DNA of 64,000 bases from Aureococcus anophagefferens (lineage: Eukaryota > Sar > Pelagophyceae > Pelagomonadales > Pelagomonadaceae). Of the stretch, positions 48,080-56,980 are shown one piece after another. The position numbers and the translations under genes were made by a program. The notes beneath the pieces were generated by a model. That model had not been told where the DNA came from and made no database searches. It was given only the letters and a program-made list of their open reading frames with translations. The first letter of the stretch is position 1, and every line of letters begins with the position of its first letter. The stretch spans positions 83,384 to 147,383 of the forward strand of contig NW_008705572.1 in the NCBI RefSeq assembly GCF_000186865.1, read 5' to 3'.

Positions 48080-50010
48080 ATGAATTCGCGGCCCCCGCGC
48101 GACGCCCGCTGCGGCTCGTGCGGCTCGGACCCCGGCTTCCACCTGTCCTCGCCCACGGAGCCCGTCCCGGCGCTGGCGCCGCCCTTCGGGGGCGCCGCGC
48201 AGGCCATGGGCGAGTGCAGCCTCTGCCTCATGCCCTACAGCGACACCATCGTGCTCCGCTGCGGCCACCGCTTCGACACGGCGTGCCTCGCGCGGTGCCA
48301 CGCGCACGACATGGACCGGTGCCCCATCTGCCGGCGGCGCCACGAGCTCGACCCCGGCGCGCTGCGGTCGCGGCTCAAGCAGCACCGCGACGGCTACCGC
48401 AACTGGCGCATGGGCGCGTCCAAGGGCGCGAGCGGCCAGCTCGGCGGGCCCAGCGGCATCTTCCGGTCCTCGCCGGAGAAGGAGGCGCCGCCGCGGGCCG
48501 CACCGGCGCGCGCGCCGCGCGCGCTCGGCGACCCCGTCGGCGCCGCGCTCCGCGGCGTGCAGGCGCGCCGCCCCCGCGTCCGCCGGCCCCGCGCCCCCCG
48601 ACCCGCGCCGCCCGCAGGTCTTGGATTTTGGCCAGTACGTCGCCGGCCCGCTCTGCGCGTCGCTCCTCGGGGACCAGGGCGCGACCGTCGTCCGCATCGA
48701 CCCGCCGGGCGGGCCGCGCCGCGGCTGCGGGCCGGGTTTAGGCGCGCTGCGAAGCCGCGCGCGCGCGGCCGTGCGCCTCGACCTGCGGCGCTTCGGCCAC
48801 CGCGTCCTCGCCGCCGCGCTCCTGCTCCGCGCGGACGTCCTCGTCGAGAACTTCGCGCCCCGGGTCCTCGCGTCGCTGCTCCTCGGCGGCGAGAACGACG
48901 GCCGCGGCAGCCCGGAGGCCGTCGTCGCGAGGCTCGCACCGCGCTGCGTCTGGCTGGCCATGCCGGGCTTCGCGTCGTCGGACCCGACGCCGCGGCCCGA
49001 GGCCTGGGACGGCGTCGTGCTCGCCGAGTCGGGCGTGCTCCGCGACGCGGGCCTCAACCGCCCCCTCCGGGGCGTGCCCGTGTCCTACACGTCCCTGCCC
49101 CTGCCGTCGGCGCGCGCGCGGCGTCCGCCCTGCGCGCGGCGCCGCCGAAACCCACGCAAAACGTAGGTCTACGCGGCGATCCTCGGCGCCGTCGGCGCGG
49201 TCTTCGCGCTGAACGCGCGGCCGCGCCGCGCGCTCGAAGGGCGCAAGGTCGTCGGCGACGTCGTCGAGGTGCCCCTCGCGTCCGCGACGCTCGAGGCCCT
49301 CGTGCACAACTCGCTCGAGTTCGCGGCGCCCGCGGACTACGCGGACGACCGCGCGGCGGCGCGCCGCGTGGAACTCAAATCTTCAACCCGACTTCAATGT
49401 GAGCGCATGCGACACAAGCTTCGAGAAGTCGACGAGAGCCATCAATTCGTCCAAAACTCAGCCGAGCTGGAGAATGTCAAAGTTCCCAGCTTCACCGGTC
49501 GATTTCCGCGCAGGCGGCGCTCCGCGACCGGCCGCCCGGCGCGCGGCCCTGGACGGCGCGCGAGCTCGACGACGTCGCCGACCCCTTTTATCGGGTCTAC
49601 GCCTGCGCCGACGGCCGGTCGGTCTACCTCGTCGCGCCCGCGCACGCGGGCCACCAGGCGCGGTGCCTCGAGGCGGTGCTCGGCGAGGCCAAGCTCCCGG
49701 TCGCGGACCCCTACGCCGCGAACGGCGCGCGCCACGGCCTCGGCGGCATGCGGTCCACGGCGTCGCCGGAGGCGCGGCGCGCGCTCGCCGCGGCGCTCGA
49801 GGCGGCCTTCGCGACGCGGACCGCGGACCGGTGGACGGCGATCCTCGCGGACGCGCGCGTGCCCGCGGCGCCCGTGCAGACCGTCGACGAGTGGCGCGCC
49901 TCGGCCCACGCGCGCGACGCGGGCCTCTGCGTCGACGGCGCCTGCGGCCGCCTCGCCTGGCTCCGGGAGACGGAGCTCGCGGCGCCCGCGGCGCCGCTCG
50001 AGCGCGCGGT

Positions 50011-50047
<37 letters not shown>

Positions 50048-51385
50048 GACCCGTCCCAGAAGACGCGGAAGAAGAAGGGCTGGCTCCGGGGCTGCCGCGT
50101 GCTCGACCTCTGCAACGTCATCGCGGGGCCGACCGTCGGCGAGCTCCTCGCGCGCTTCGGCGCGGACGTCGTCAAGGTCGACCCGCCGAAGCCGACCTAC
50201 GGCCCGTCCATCGCGCTCAAGTACGGCGCCGTCGTCGACCGCGGCAAGCGGTCCGTGCTCCTGGACCTGGAGCGGGGCCGCGGCGCGCTCGACGCGCTGC
50301 TGCGGACGGCGGACGTCGTCACGGTCAACGCGCCCCACGTCCAGCTCGAGAAGCTCGGCCTGAGCCCCGCGCGCCTCCAGACCGTGAACCCGAAGCTCGT
50401 CCTCCTCCACTTCGACGCCTACGGCGGCCCCCGCGAGCGCCGCGGCGACCGCGCCGCGCACGTGTCGTACGACGACAACCTGCAGGCCGCGCTGGGCATC
50501 ATGGCCTACTTCGGGGGCTCCGTGGCGACGCCCGAGGAGCACATGCACGTCGGCACCATCGACGTCTCGGCGGGCTTCGCGGGGGCCTTCGCCTGCGGGC
50601 TCGCGCTCCGGGAGCGCGACGCGCGCCGCGCCGCGGGCTTCGACGACCGCGTCCTGGTCGCGCGGACCTCGCTCGCGGCCGCGGGGCAATTGCTCGTGCT
50701 GCCCTGGCTCGGGCTCGGCGACGAGCGGCGCGACGACGCGACGCCCTTCGAGCGGCCTCTGGGCGGCGGCGGGCCGGGCTGCCGCGGCGAGCACGCCGCG
50801 TACCGCGCGTACGAGGCGCGCGACGGCCATTGGGTCTTCGTCGCCGCCGCGGGGCCCCTCGCGCGCGAGCCGGCGCGGCGCGCGGCGCTGAAGAAGCTGG
50901 CCATGGCGCTGGGCGGCGCGCCCGTGGACGCCGCCGACTCGCGGGATCCCGCGGGCGCGGCCGCGGCGGCCGTCGCGGCCGAGGTCCGCGGCTTCGACGC
51001 GGGCGACGTCGTGAAGGTCCTGCGGTCCCACGGCGTCGCCGCGACGCTCTGCCGGTCCCTGCGCGCGTTGCCCGAGGACGCGACGACCCACAGCGCGCCG
51101 ACGCGGAAGAAGGGCGACCCGAGCCCGCCGGGCGTGAAGCGGCGGTCCTCGCTGCCGTCCGCCCAGACCTACATCTTCGCCGACGACGGCGCGACGCACG
51201 GCGTCAAGCTCTTCGCGCCCTGCGGGTTGCGGAGCCACCTCGGCGGCGGCGTCGTGCCCACGCCGCCCGCGCCCAAGCCGGGCAAGCACACCGTCGCCGT
51301 CCTCGCGGACGCCGGCGTCGACGCCCACGCGCTCGTCGCCGCGGGCGTCGCCGCGACGCAATGGTCCGAGGCCCGCTTCCCCTGA
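48080..51385 (+). CDS. RING-finger fused to tandem class-III CoA-transferase domains
   Basis: Four exons, 48080-48562, 48618-49109, 49167-49355 and 49514-51385, all phase 0, give 1011 residues. All three introns are GC-AG; the third holds a family B introner. Residues about 43-90 form a RING finger (CSLCLMPYS, CGHRFDTAC, RCPICRRR). Then, directly in frame, comes a CaiB/BaiF-type CoA-transferase N-terminus (VLDFGQYVAGPLCASLLGDQ, RIDPPGG). After a run of 12 serines a second copy follows (CRVLDLCNVIAGPTVGELLA, VKVDPPKP, then GTIDVSAGFAGAFACGLAL). The Asp expected in the active site is present in the second copy (TIDVSAG) but not evident in the first (SYTSLPLPS), so only one half may be catalytic. 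These enzymes move CoA between carboxylic acids or racemise 2-methylacyl-CoA. A RING partner is unusual. Confidence 0.78.
49364..49513 (-). mobile_element. Family B introner, copy 2
   Basis: 150 bp within the RING/CoA-transferase gene. It opens ccgcgtggaactcaaatc and closes gatttccgcgcag, and aligns along its length with the reverse complement of the copy at 9500-9702, with about 50 bp missing. Flanking duplication is gcggcgcg (49356-49363) against gcggcgct (49514-49521), seven of eight matching. The intron runs 49356-49513 with a GC donor; splicing joins Asp-Arg-Ala to Ala-Leu-Arg in frame. Confidence 0.85.
50012..50047 (+). repeat. (TCG)12 microsatellite encoding poly-Ser
   Basis: Twelve consecutive tcg codons form a serine linker between the two CoA-transferase domains. 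Length variation here would not break the frame. Confidence 0.95.
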
Positions 51386-51414
51386 GCGCGTTTTTTCCCG
51401 CTTCCTCCCGCCCT

Positions 51415-51577
51415 CTTCCTGTGCATACGCGTGTGTCCCCATCTCGTGTGCGGGCCCCGGGCTCTGGGGGGAGGCGGCATCGCCTGAGGTCGACCTTGGC
51501 AACACCTTCCTGTGCATACGCGTGTGTCCCCATGTCGTGTGCGGGCCCCGGGCGCTTGAGGTCGACCTTGGCAACAG
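51415..51577 (+). repeat. Direct repeat in the 51386-51702 intergenic region
   Basis: A block starting cttcctgtgcatacgcgtgt and ending ttgaggtcgaccttggcaac is present twice, at 51415-51504 and 51506-51577. The first copy has an extra stretch of about 20 bp (tctggggggaggcggcatcg). The repeat fills about half of the 317-bp intergenic region upstream of the P-loop kinase. I see no gene in the rest. Confidence 0.88.
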
Positions 51578-51702
51578 CAGCAGCGCCAGCGGCGCGTGCG
51601 ATCTGTGATATCGCTCGAGGAGGATGGTGTGACTGTGGCCGAAGCGGAGGAGGAGCGCTACACCCACCAAACCAACGCGCCGCCGCACGCACGACTCGCG
51701 CC

Positions 51703-52617
51703 ATGCTGCTCGGCCGCGCCGCCCGCCACGTCGTGGCCCGGCGCCTGGTGCCGACGTGTCCGCGGCGCACGTCGCTCTGGAGCGGCGCGCTCACCATGTT
51801 CTACACGGGGACGAAGCCCGTCATGGTCTTCACGGCGGGCGCCCCCGGCGCGGGCAAGACCTACACGCTCCACCGCCTCTTCGGCCTCGAGACCATCGAG
51901 ATGCTCGACACGGTCGAGATGCTCGATTTGGACACGGTCATGAAGTCGCACGACGAGTTCGACGAGACGGCGCCCGCGGCGCTCTACGGGCGCAACGACG
52001 CCTACCAGTGGGCCAACGCCAAGGTCGAGCGCAAGTTCCAGACCATCCTCCGCACGCCGCGCCACGTCGACGGCCGGGGGCGCATCGTCTGCTTCGACGG
52101 CACGGGCACGCACGTCGACCGCCAGCTCCGGCGCATGCGCGAGGCCAAGGACGCGGGCTTCACGGTCGTCCAGCTCTACGTCGAGGTGAGCCTGGAGACG
52201 GCCCTCCGGCGCAACGCGGAGCGCGAGCGCACGGTGCCCGAAAACGTGCTCGCGGCGTACCTCGACCGCCTCGACGGCGCCGTCGAGGCGACCATGTCCG
52301 CGCCGGACCTCGTGGACGCGGCCATCGTCGCGAACAACGACTCCGACGACGAGTTCCAGTCCGGCGCCGACCGCTGGGGGAAGCGCTTCGACTGGGTCGT
52401 CGCGACGTCGCGGAAGCACGAGGCGCTCTTCGGGACGGGCTTCCGCCACACGTTCGCGCCGGGCGAGATCCTCGAGCCGCCGCCGCGCGTCGCCGACGAC
52501 GCCATCTTCGACGACAGCGACCTGTCCTGGCGCGGGAGGGTCGGGCCCTGCGAGGACCGCGTCGAGGACATCGTCTGGGACGCGGACAGCAAGACCCTGC
52601 GACGGCGCGAGAGCTGA
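51703..52617 (+). CDS. P-loop kinase of the zeta-type family, organelle-targeted
   Basis: 304 residues. The first 30 residues are Arg-rich without acids (LLGRAARHVVARRLVPTC), a likely mitochondrial or plastid presequence. A Walker A loop follows (GAPGAGKT, residues 46-53). Then LDLDTVMKSHDEF, CFDGTGTHVDRQLRRM and ETALRRNAERERTVP fit the fold of P-loop kinases related to the zeta family and to polynucleotide/shikimate-type kinases, with the arginines of the lid near residue 168. Eukaryotic algae have many such housekeeping-type kinases; substrate not predictable. Nothing suggests a toxin-antitoxin pair, as no partner gene is adjacent. Confidence 0.65.
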   Translation: MLLGRAARHVVARRLVPTCPRRTSLWSGALTMFYTGTKPVMVFTAGAPGAGKTYTLHRLFGLETIEMLDTVEMLDLDTVMKSHDEFDETAPAALYGRNDAYQWANAKVERKFQTILRTPRHVDGRGRIVCFDGTGTHVDRQLRRMREAKDAGFTVVQLYVEVSLETALRRNAERERTVPENVLAAYLDRLDGAVEATMSAPDLVDAAIVANNDSDDEFQSGADRWGKRFDWVVATSRKHEALFGTGFRHTFAPGEILEPPPRVADDAIFDDSDLSWRGRVGPCEDRVEDIVWDADSKTLRRRES

Positions 52618-52653
52618 GCGCCGCGGCGGGTTTTAACCGGTGTCCGTACTTAG

Positions 52654-52780
52654 CGGCAGGGCGCGAGCGACAGGCGGTCCTCGACGAGCCGCGCGGCCTC
52701 GGCGTAGGGTTCTCACTCGTGTTTATCGGCAGGGCGCGAGCGACAGGCGGTCCTCGACGAGCCGCGCGGCCTCGGCGTAG
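52654..52780. repeat. 54-bp direct duplication of the 3' end of the gene at 52723
   Basis: A 54-bp block (cggcagggcgcgagcg ... cggcgtag) occurs at 52654-52707 and 52727-52780. The right-hand copy is the last coding part of the minus-strand sulfotransferase. The left-hand copy lies past the stop and would encode the same residues (EAARLVEDRLSLAPCR) with its own stop. The copies are identical and separated by 19 bp. Confidence 0.92.
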
Positions 52781-53560
52781 ACGCGCGTGTCCGCGTCCGC
52801 GTAGTCGGCGAGCCAGGCGACGCCCGAGTTGCTCCGGTCGTAGGCGCCCGCGTTCGCGACGCGCGCGGCGTCGTCGGGCCGGAGCGTCGCGCCCCGGATC
52901 GTCCGGTTGAAGAGGCCCACGGACGCCGCCCAGCGCTCCGTCACCCCGACGAAGGCGAAGCACTCGCGAAGCACTCGCGTCGCCTCGGCGACGTCCAGCT
53001 CCGCGACGGCGTCGAAGCGGCCGTAGCCCAGGAGCATCTTCGTCTGCACGTTCCGGACCCGGGAGTCGTTCGCGTACGCGAGGAGCTGCTCGCGCTCCGG
53101 CAGCGCCCGCAGCCGCCGGCAGTCGCCGTCGTCGCGGATGCCCATGAGGGAAGCACGCGCGGGGCTTGCCGCGGCCCGTCGGCAGGCCGTCGCGGTGGTA
53201 GTGGAACGCGGAGACGAGGCGCGCGCGCGGCTCCCGCAGGAGCGCGAGGCCGCTGCCGCAGGATGTCGTATTGAAGCTCCGGTGCTCGACGAGCGACGCC
53301 TCGTCGTAGGCGTGCGCGCAGGGCGTCTTCTCCCGCGCCAGCGTGCGCACGTAGGACGCCTCGAACTTCCGCCGGCCGCGCGGCCGCCGGTGCCGCGGGC
53401 ACGCGACACTGACGACGTGGAGCCGGAACGTCGTGCCCGTCTTCGGCGCGTGCATCCAGAAGAGCGGCGGCGGCGTCGCGTCGCGCGGCGGCCACTGGCG
53501 CAGGCAAGCCTCGCGCGCCGCGGCGGCGGCGGCGAGGAGGCAGCAGAGGCGTCTCAGCAT
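52723..53560 (-). CDS. Sulfotransferase-family protein with an apparent frameshift
   Basis: A signal peptide (RRLCCLLAAAAAAREACL) is followed by MHAPKTGTTFRLHV, the PAPS-binding loop, and LLREPRARLVSAFHYH, the second PAPS motif. The frame then breaks: the rest (MGIRDDGDCRRL ... FAFVGVTERWAASVGLFNRT, ending LSLAPCR) is in another frame from about 53150. No GT/GC-AG intron fits between, so there is a one-base sequence error, a real frameshift, or an unusual intron. The segments GVTERW and YAEAARL match the N-terminal domain of the fusion protein at 22938, so the two genes are related. Product: a secretory-pathway carbohydrate sulfotransferase, if intact. Confidence 0.65.
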
Positions 53561-53564
53561 GCGG

Positions 53565-53697
53565 CTAGTCGGAGAGGTGTGGCTGCCCGGCCTGCGTGTT
53601 ATCTCAGCGCGTCGTCGAGGGCTGCTTGGCCGCGCATGCGTTCATCTCATTGCGGTGTCGAGGGCTGCCCGCCGTGTATTCATCTGAGCGCATCGAC
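53565..53697. repeat. Imperfect triple repeat in a divergent promoter
   Basis: Three degenerate copies of a 40-45-bp unit (gtcgagggctgcc ... cgttcatctcagcgc) lie between the sulfotransferase (minus, 53560) and the coiled-coil gene (plus, 53825). The shared parts are gagggctgc and ttcatctcagcgc. Most of the 264-bp divergent region is taken up by them. Confidence 0.7.
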
Positions 53698-53824
53698 ATG
53701 CCTTGCTGAAGAAGTAAACGTCGTCAACGTTGACGAACCCACTCGAGTGTTCAAACGCGCCGCCTCGCGTCGTCCGAACACGCCGCGCGCGGCGCCCACC
53801 AACAAGCAAAAGGCGCCCGACACC

Positions 53825-55036
53825 ATGTCGGACAACCTCTCGTCGTTCATGAACCTGCCGCGGCTCGAGCAGCTCTTCGGCCAGCTCATGGCGCAGCTCG
53901 CGCAGCAGGAGGGCGAGATCGCGGCGCTCAAGGATCGTTGCGCGGCCGCGGAGACGACGGCGGCGCGCGTGGGCGACCTCGAGGCCCAGCTCCTGCGGCT
54001 CGAGACCGTGGCGGCCCTGCCCGGCGGCGGGAGCCTGGGCCGCCGCGTCGTCGAGAACGGCGCCGCCGTCGCGCGGCTCGCGGACGTCGTCGACCGCCTC
54101 GGCCGCGACGTCGCGGGCTTCGGCGCGAGCCACGAGGGCCACGTCGCGTCGGCCGCGGAGCGGCACGCGGCCTTGGAGGGCGCCGTCGCGCGCAAGGACC
54201 ACGCCATCGCGCTCGAGGCGCGGCTCGAGGCCGTGAACGCGCGCGTCGACCTGTGCGCGTCCGGCCTCGCGACCAAGGTCGACGCGGCGGACGCCGCGGG
54301 CCTGAGCGCGACCTGCGAGCGGCTGCGCGGCATCGACGGCTTCGTCGGCGAGGCGCGGGGCCGCCTGGGCGTGCTCGAGGGCCGCGCGCGCGACGCGGAC
54401 GTCGACCGGTCGCGCCTCGAGGACCGCGCGGCCGCGGCGGCCGCGGCGCAGGCGTCGGCCCTCGCGGACGCGGAGGCCCGGGCCGCGGCGCTCGACGACC
54501 TGGGCGAGCGCCACGAGGCGCGCGCGCGCGCGGTCGACGCCGCGCTCGAGCGCCGCGCGACGACGGCCGCGCTCGCCGCGACGCGCGCGGCCGCGGCCAA
54601 GGCCCAGGACGACGTCGACGCGCTCGCGGCGTCGGCGGCGGAGCGCTTCGCCGCCGCGGCCGACGCGGCGGACGCGGACGCGGCGCGCCACGAGGACCGC
54701 GCGGACGCGGACCGCCGGCGGCTCACGGCCGCCGTCGCGGCGGCGAACGACCTCGCGCGGAAGCTCGTCGACGCGGCGGTCCGCGAGCTCCTGTCGCCGC
54801 CGGGCGGCGCCGTCGCCGAGTGCCGCCGGCGCCTCGCGAGCCTCGAGTCGAAGCACGCGGTCGCGACGCACAAGGTCGACCTCGCGCTCAAGTTCGTCGA
54901 CTGGTTCCACGACCGCGGCGACGCCTACGAGCACAACATGTCCGCCATCGACCGCCGCCTCGACGGCATGGTCGTCAAGCAGCAGCTCCAGCGGGACCGG
55001 GACGCGTTCTCCCCCGAGCTCCGCATCTCCCCCTAA
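53825..55036 (+). CDS. Long coiled-coil protein, unknown
   Basis: 403 residues from the ATG at 53825. After a short start (SFMNLPRLEQLFGQLMAQL) nearly the whole chain is predicted helix with a heptad pattern and an Ala/Glu/Arg/Asp composition typical of coiled coils, broken near residue 60 by a Gly-rich turn (LPGGGSLG). The end (KFVDWFHDRGDAYEHNMSAI) is less repetitive and more conserved-looking. No signal peptide or membrane span. Possible roles include centriole, flagellar base or vesicle tether, but nothing specific is visible. Confidence 0.6.
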   Translation: MSDNLSSFMNLPRLEQLFGQLMAQLAQQEGEIAALKDRCAAAETTAARVGDLEAQLLRLETVAALPGGGSLGRRVVENGAAVARLADVVDRLGRDVAGFGASHEGHVASAAERHAALEGAVARKDHAIALEARLEAVNARVDLCASGLATKVDAADAAGLSATCERLRGIDGFVGEARGRLGVLEGRARDADVDRSRLEDRAAAAAAAQASALADAEARAAALDDLGERHEARARAVDAALERRATTAALAATRAAAAKAQDDVDALAASAAERFAAAADAADADAARHEDRADADRRRLTAAVAAANDLARKLVDAAVRELLSPPGGAVAECRRRLASLESKHAVATHKVDLALKFVDWFHDRGDAYEHNMSAIDRRLDGMVVKQQLQRDRDAFSPELRISP

Positions 55037-55242
55037 GCGAAGTGCGCAGACTGACGGAGCTTGAGATGCACCAGCCGATGTCCTGATCGAAGGCGCTGGC
55101 ACCTCGGCACATTAGCGCGGTGCCGGGAGCGGCGCGGCGCCACATGTGAGCGACTTCGTCGAAGCCTTCGTCGGGACGATGCTGCCGGCTCGAAGCATGG
55201 TTGCCCCCCAAATCCGGACGCAGCCCTTCCACCAAAATTGCG

Positions 55243-56802
55243 ATGGCGGCTTTCACCGAGTGGCCCAAGGAGCTCGAGGACAACAAGGTGTCCACGACGA
55301 AGCACGGGAAGCGCATCTTCGGCGCGGCCTTCAAGGCCCTGGGCAAGACCGACGCGATCAAGCGCATGGACGCCGAGAAGGACTGGCGCCACCAGTAATG
55401 CCTCGGCGTCGCTTTCGAGACGCGCATTCGACGCGACTTTTCTAGGTACGGCAAGTACATGGAGGAGCTCGCCGAGGCCATGGCCGCGTCGCCCGACGCG
55501 GCCCGCGCGGCGGCCATGGCGGGCCTCACGGCCGTGCACAGCGCCTTTGGGTCCACGGCGAAGATGCAGAAGCCCGGCCGCGCGTTCGAGACGCTCGTCG
55601 TCGACGGCGACGGCGGCGGCGCGGACGGCGTGCTCGTGGACCTGGAGCAGGTCAAGGCCTGGAGCGACCACGGCGCCTGCGAGCCGAGCGTGCTCACGCG
55701 CTGCGAGGCCATGTCGTCGAGCGCGGTCGGGCTCCGCGTGCCCGACCGCGTCCTCGGGTCGTCGGGCAACGCGTTCGTCGTGCTCGGCGCGACGGCGGAG
55801 ATGGGGCCGACGAAGACGCTCCTGACGCTGGGCTGCACGGTCGTCGCCGTCGCGCGGCGCGGCGTCGACGTCGGGTCGACGAAGTGGAAGGACCTCATCG
55901 CGTTCGCGAAGGCGTCGCCGGGGACGCTCGTCGCGCCGTGCGAGAAGGTCGCCGCGGACCTCGACAACCAGCCCGTCCACTGCGGCGCCGACGTCCTCGC
56001 CGACGCGCCGGCCATCGCGCGCTGGCTCCTCGCCGACGACGTCATCCGCTCCTTCAAGACGCTCGTCGTCGGGTCCTACGTCTACCTCGACGGCGAGAAG
56101 CACGTCCGCGCGTCCGTGGCCTGCGACGCCATCGTGACGGAGCTCTTCAAGTCGCGCGGCGCGGGCGGCCTCTGCCTCGCGTACCTCGCGAGCCCGGGCA
56201 CGGTCTACCCCATCTCCCAGGAGATGCAGATCGACTCGCTCCACCGCTACACGACGGCGCCGGCCTGGCAGGGCCGCTGGTCCGCGCTCGGCTCCCTCGG
56301 CGGCGCGGGCTTCGCCAAGAACGCGCGCGCGCCCGTCGTCGGCGACGACGGCGCGAAGATCTACCTCACGTCGGGCCTCGTCACCGTCCAGGGCCCGAAC
56401 TACGCGCTCGCGAAGACGCTCCAGAACTGGCGCTGCGTCGTGAGCCACTACGCGGGCTGCACCGTGTCCGCGAACATGGCGCCGCCCGCGCGGACCAAGT
56501 CCATGACGGGCACGAACCCGAACATCGCGCGCTGGCTCGACGGCGTCGCCAACTTCGAGCCCAACGGCGCCTTCGACCCCGCCGTCGCGTCCGTCGTCAT
56601 GACGGCGCTCCTCCTCTACGACCTGAGCACCGTGGACTGCGTCGCGTCGCCCAAGGGCCACGACGCGCTCCCGAACCCCATGATGGTCCTCCAGCCCGCG
56701 TTCCACGGCGGCAGCCCCCGCTGCGCCTTCACCTCCGACTCCATCGGCACGGCCGCGGCCATCGCCTCCTTCCCCATCTTCAACGGCGGCGAGTTCTGGT
56801 GA
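55243..56802 (+). CDS. Rossmann-fold dehydrogenase-like protein
   Basis: 502 residues from exons 55243-55394 and 55446-56802, joined by a GT-AG intron (GTAATG donor). The start is the first ATG; an upstream TTG frame is not used. The N-terminal 60 residues are charged (EWPKELEDNKVST). From about residue 150, NAFVVLGATAEMGPTKTLL and the following TLGCTVVAVARRG form a nucleotide-binding Rossmann start with a modified glycine motif (G-A-T-A-x-M-G). Further beta-alpha segments (LASPGTVYPISQEM, SALGSLGGAGF) follow. The substrate is unclear and the usual Ser-Tyr-Lys short-chain-dehydrogenase triad is not obvious. It looks like a widely conserved algal protein of unknown reaction. Confidence 0.6.
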
Positions 56803-56980
56803 GCGAGGCGCGCGCATCGCGTAAGTTGCGACGCCCGCAGGCGTACATTGAAGTCATGTTGACTTTAAATTGAATTTTCATGATTGCAAGGTGTCGAGCC
56901 TGCTCGAGCTGTGCTTCGCGCGCGCGCCGTCCCTGTCGACTGCTACGTCTCGCGCACGAGACACTCGCTCAGCTGCGCGT

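Noticed and set aside
51703..52617. Toxin-antitoxin module
   Set aside because: The Walker A loop and order of motifs recall zeta-family kinases, but there is no partner gene, the protein has an organelle presequence, and such kinases are common in algae.
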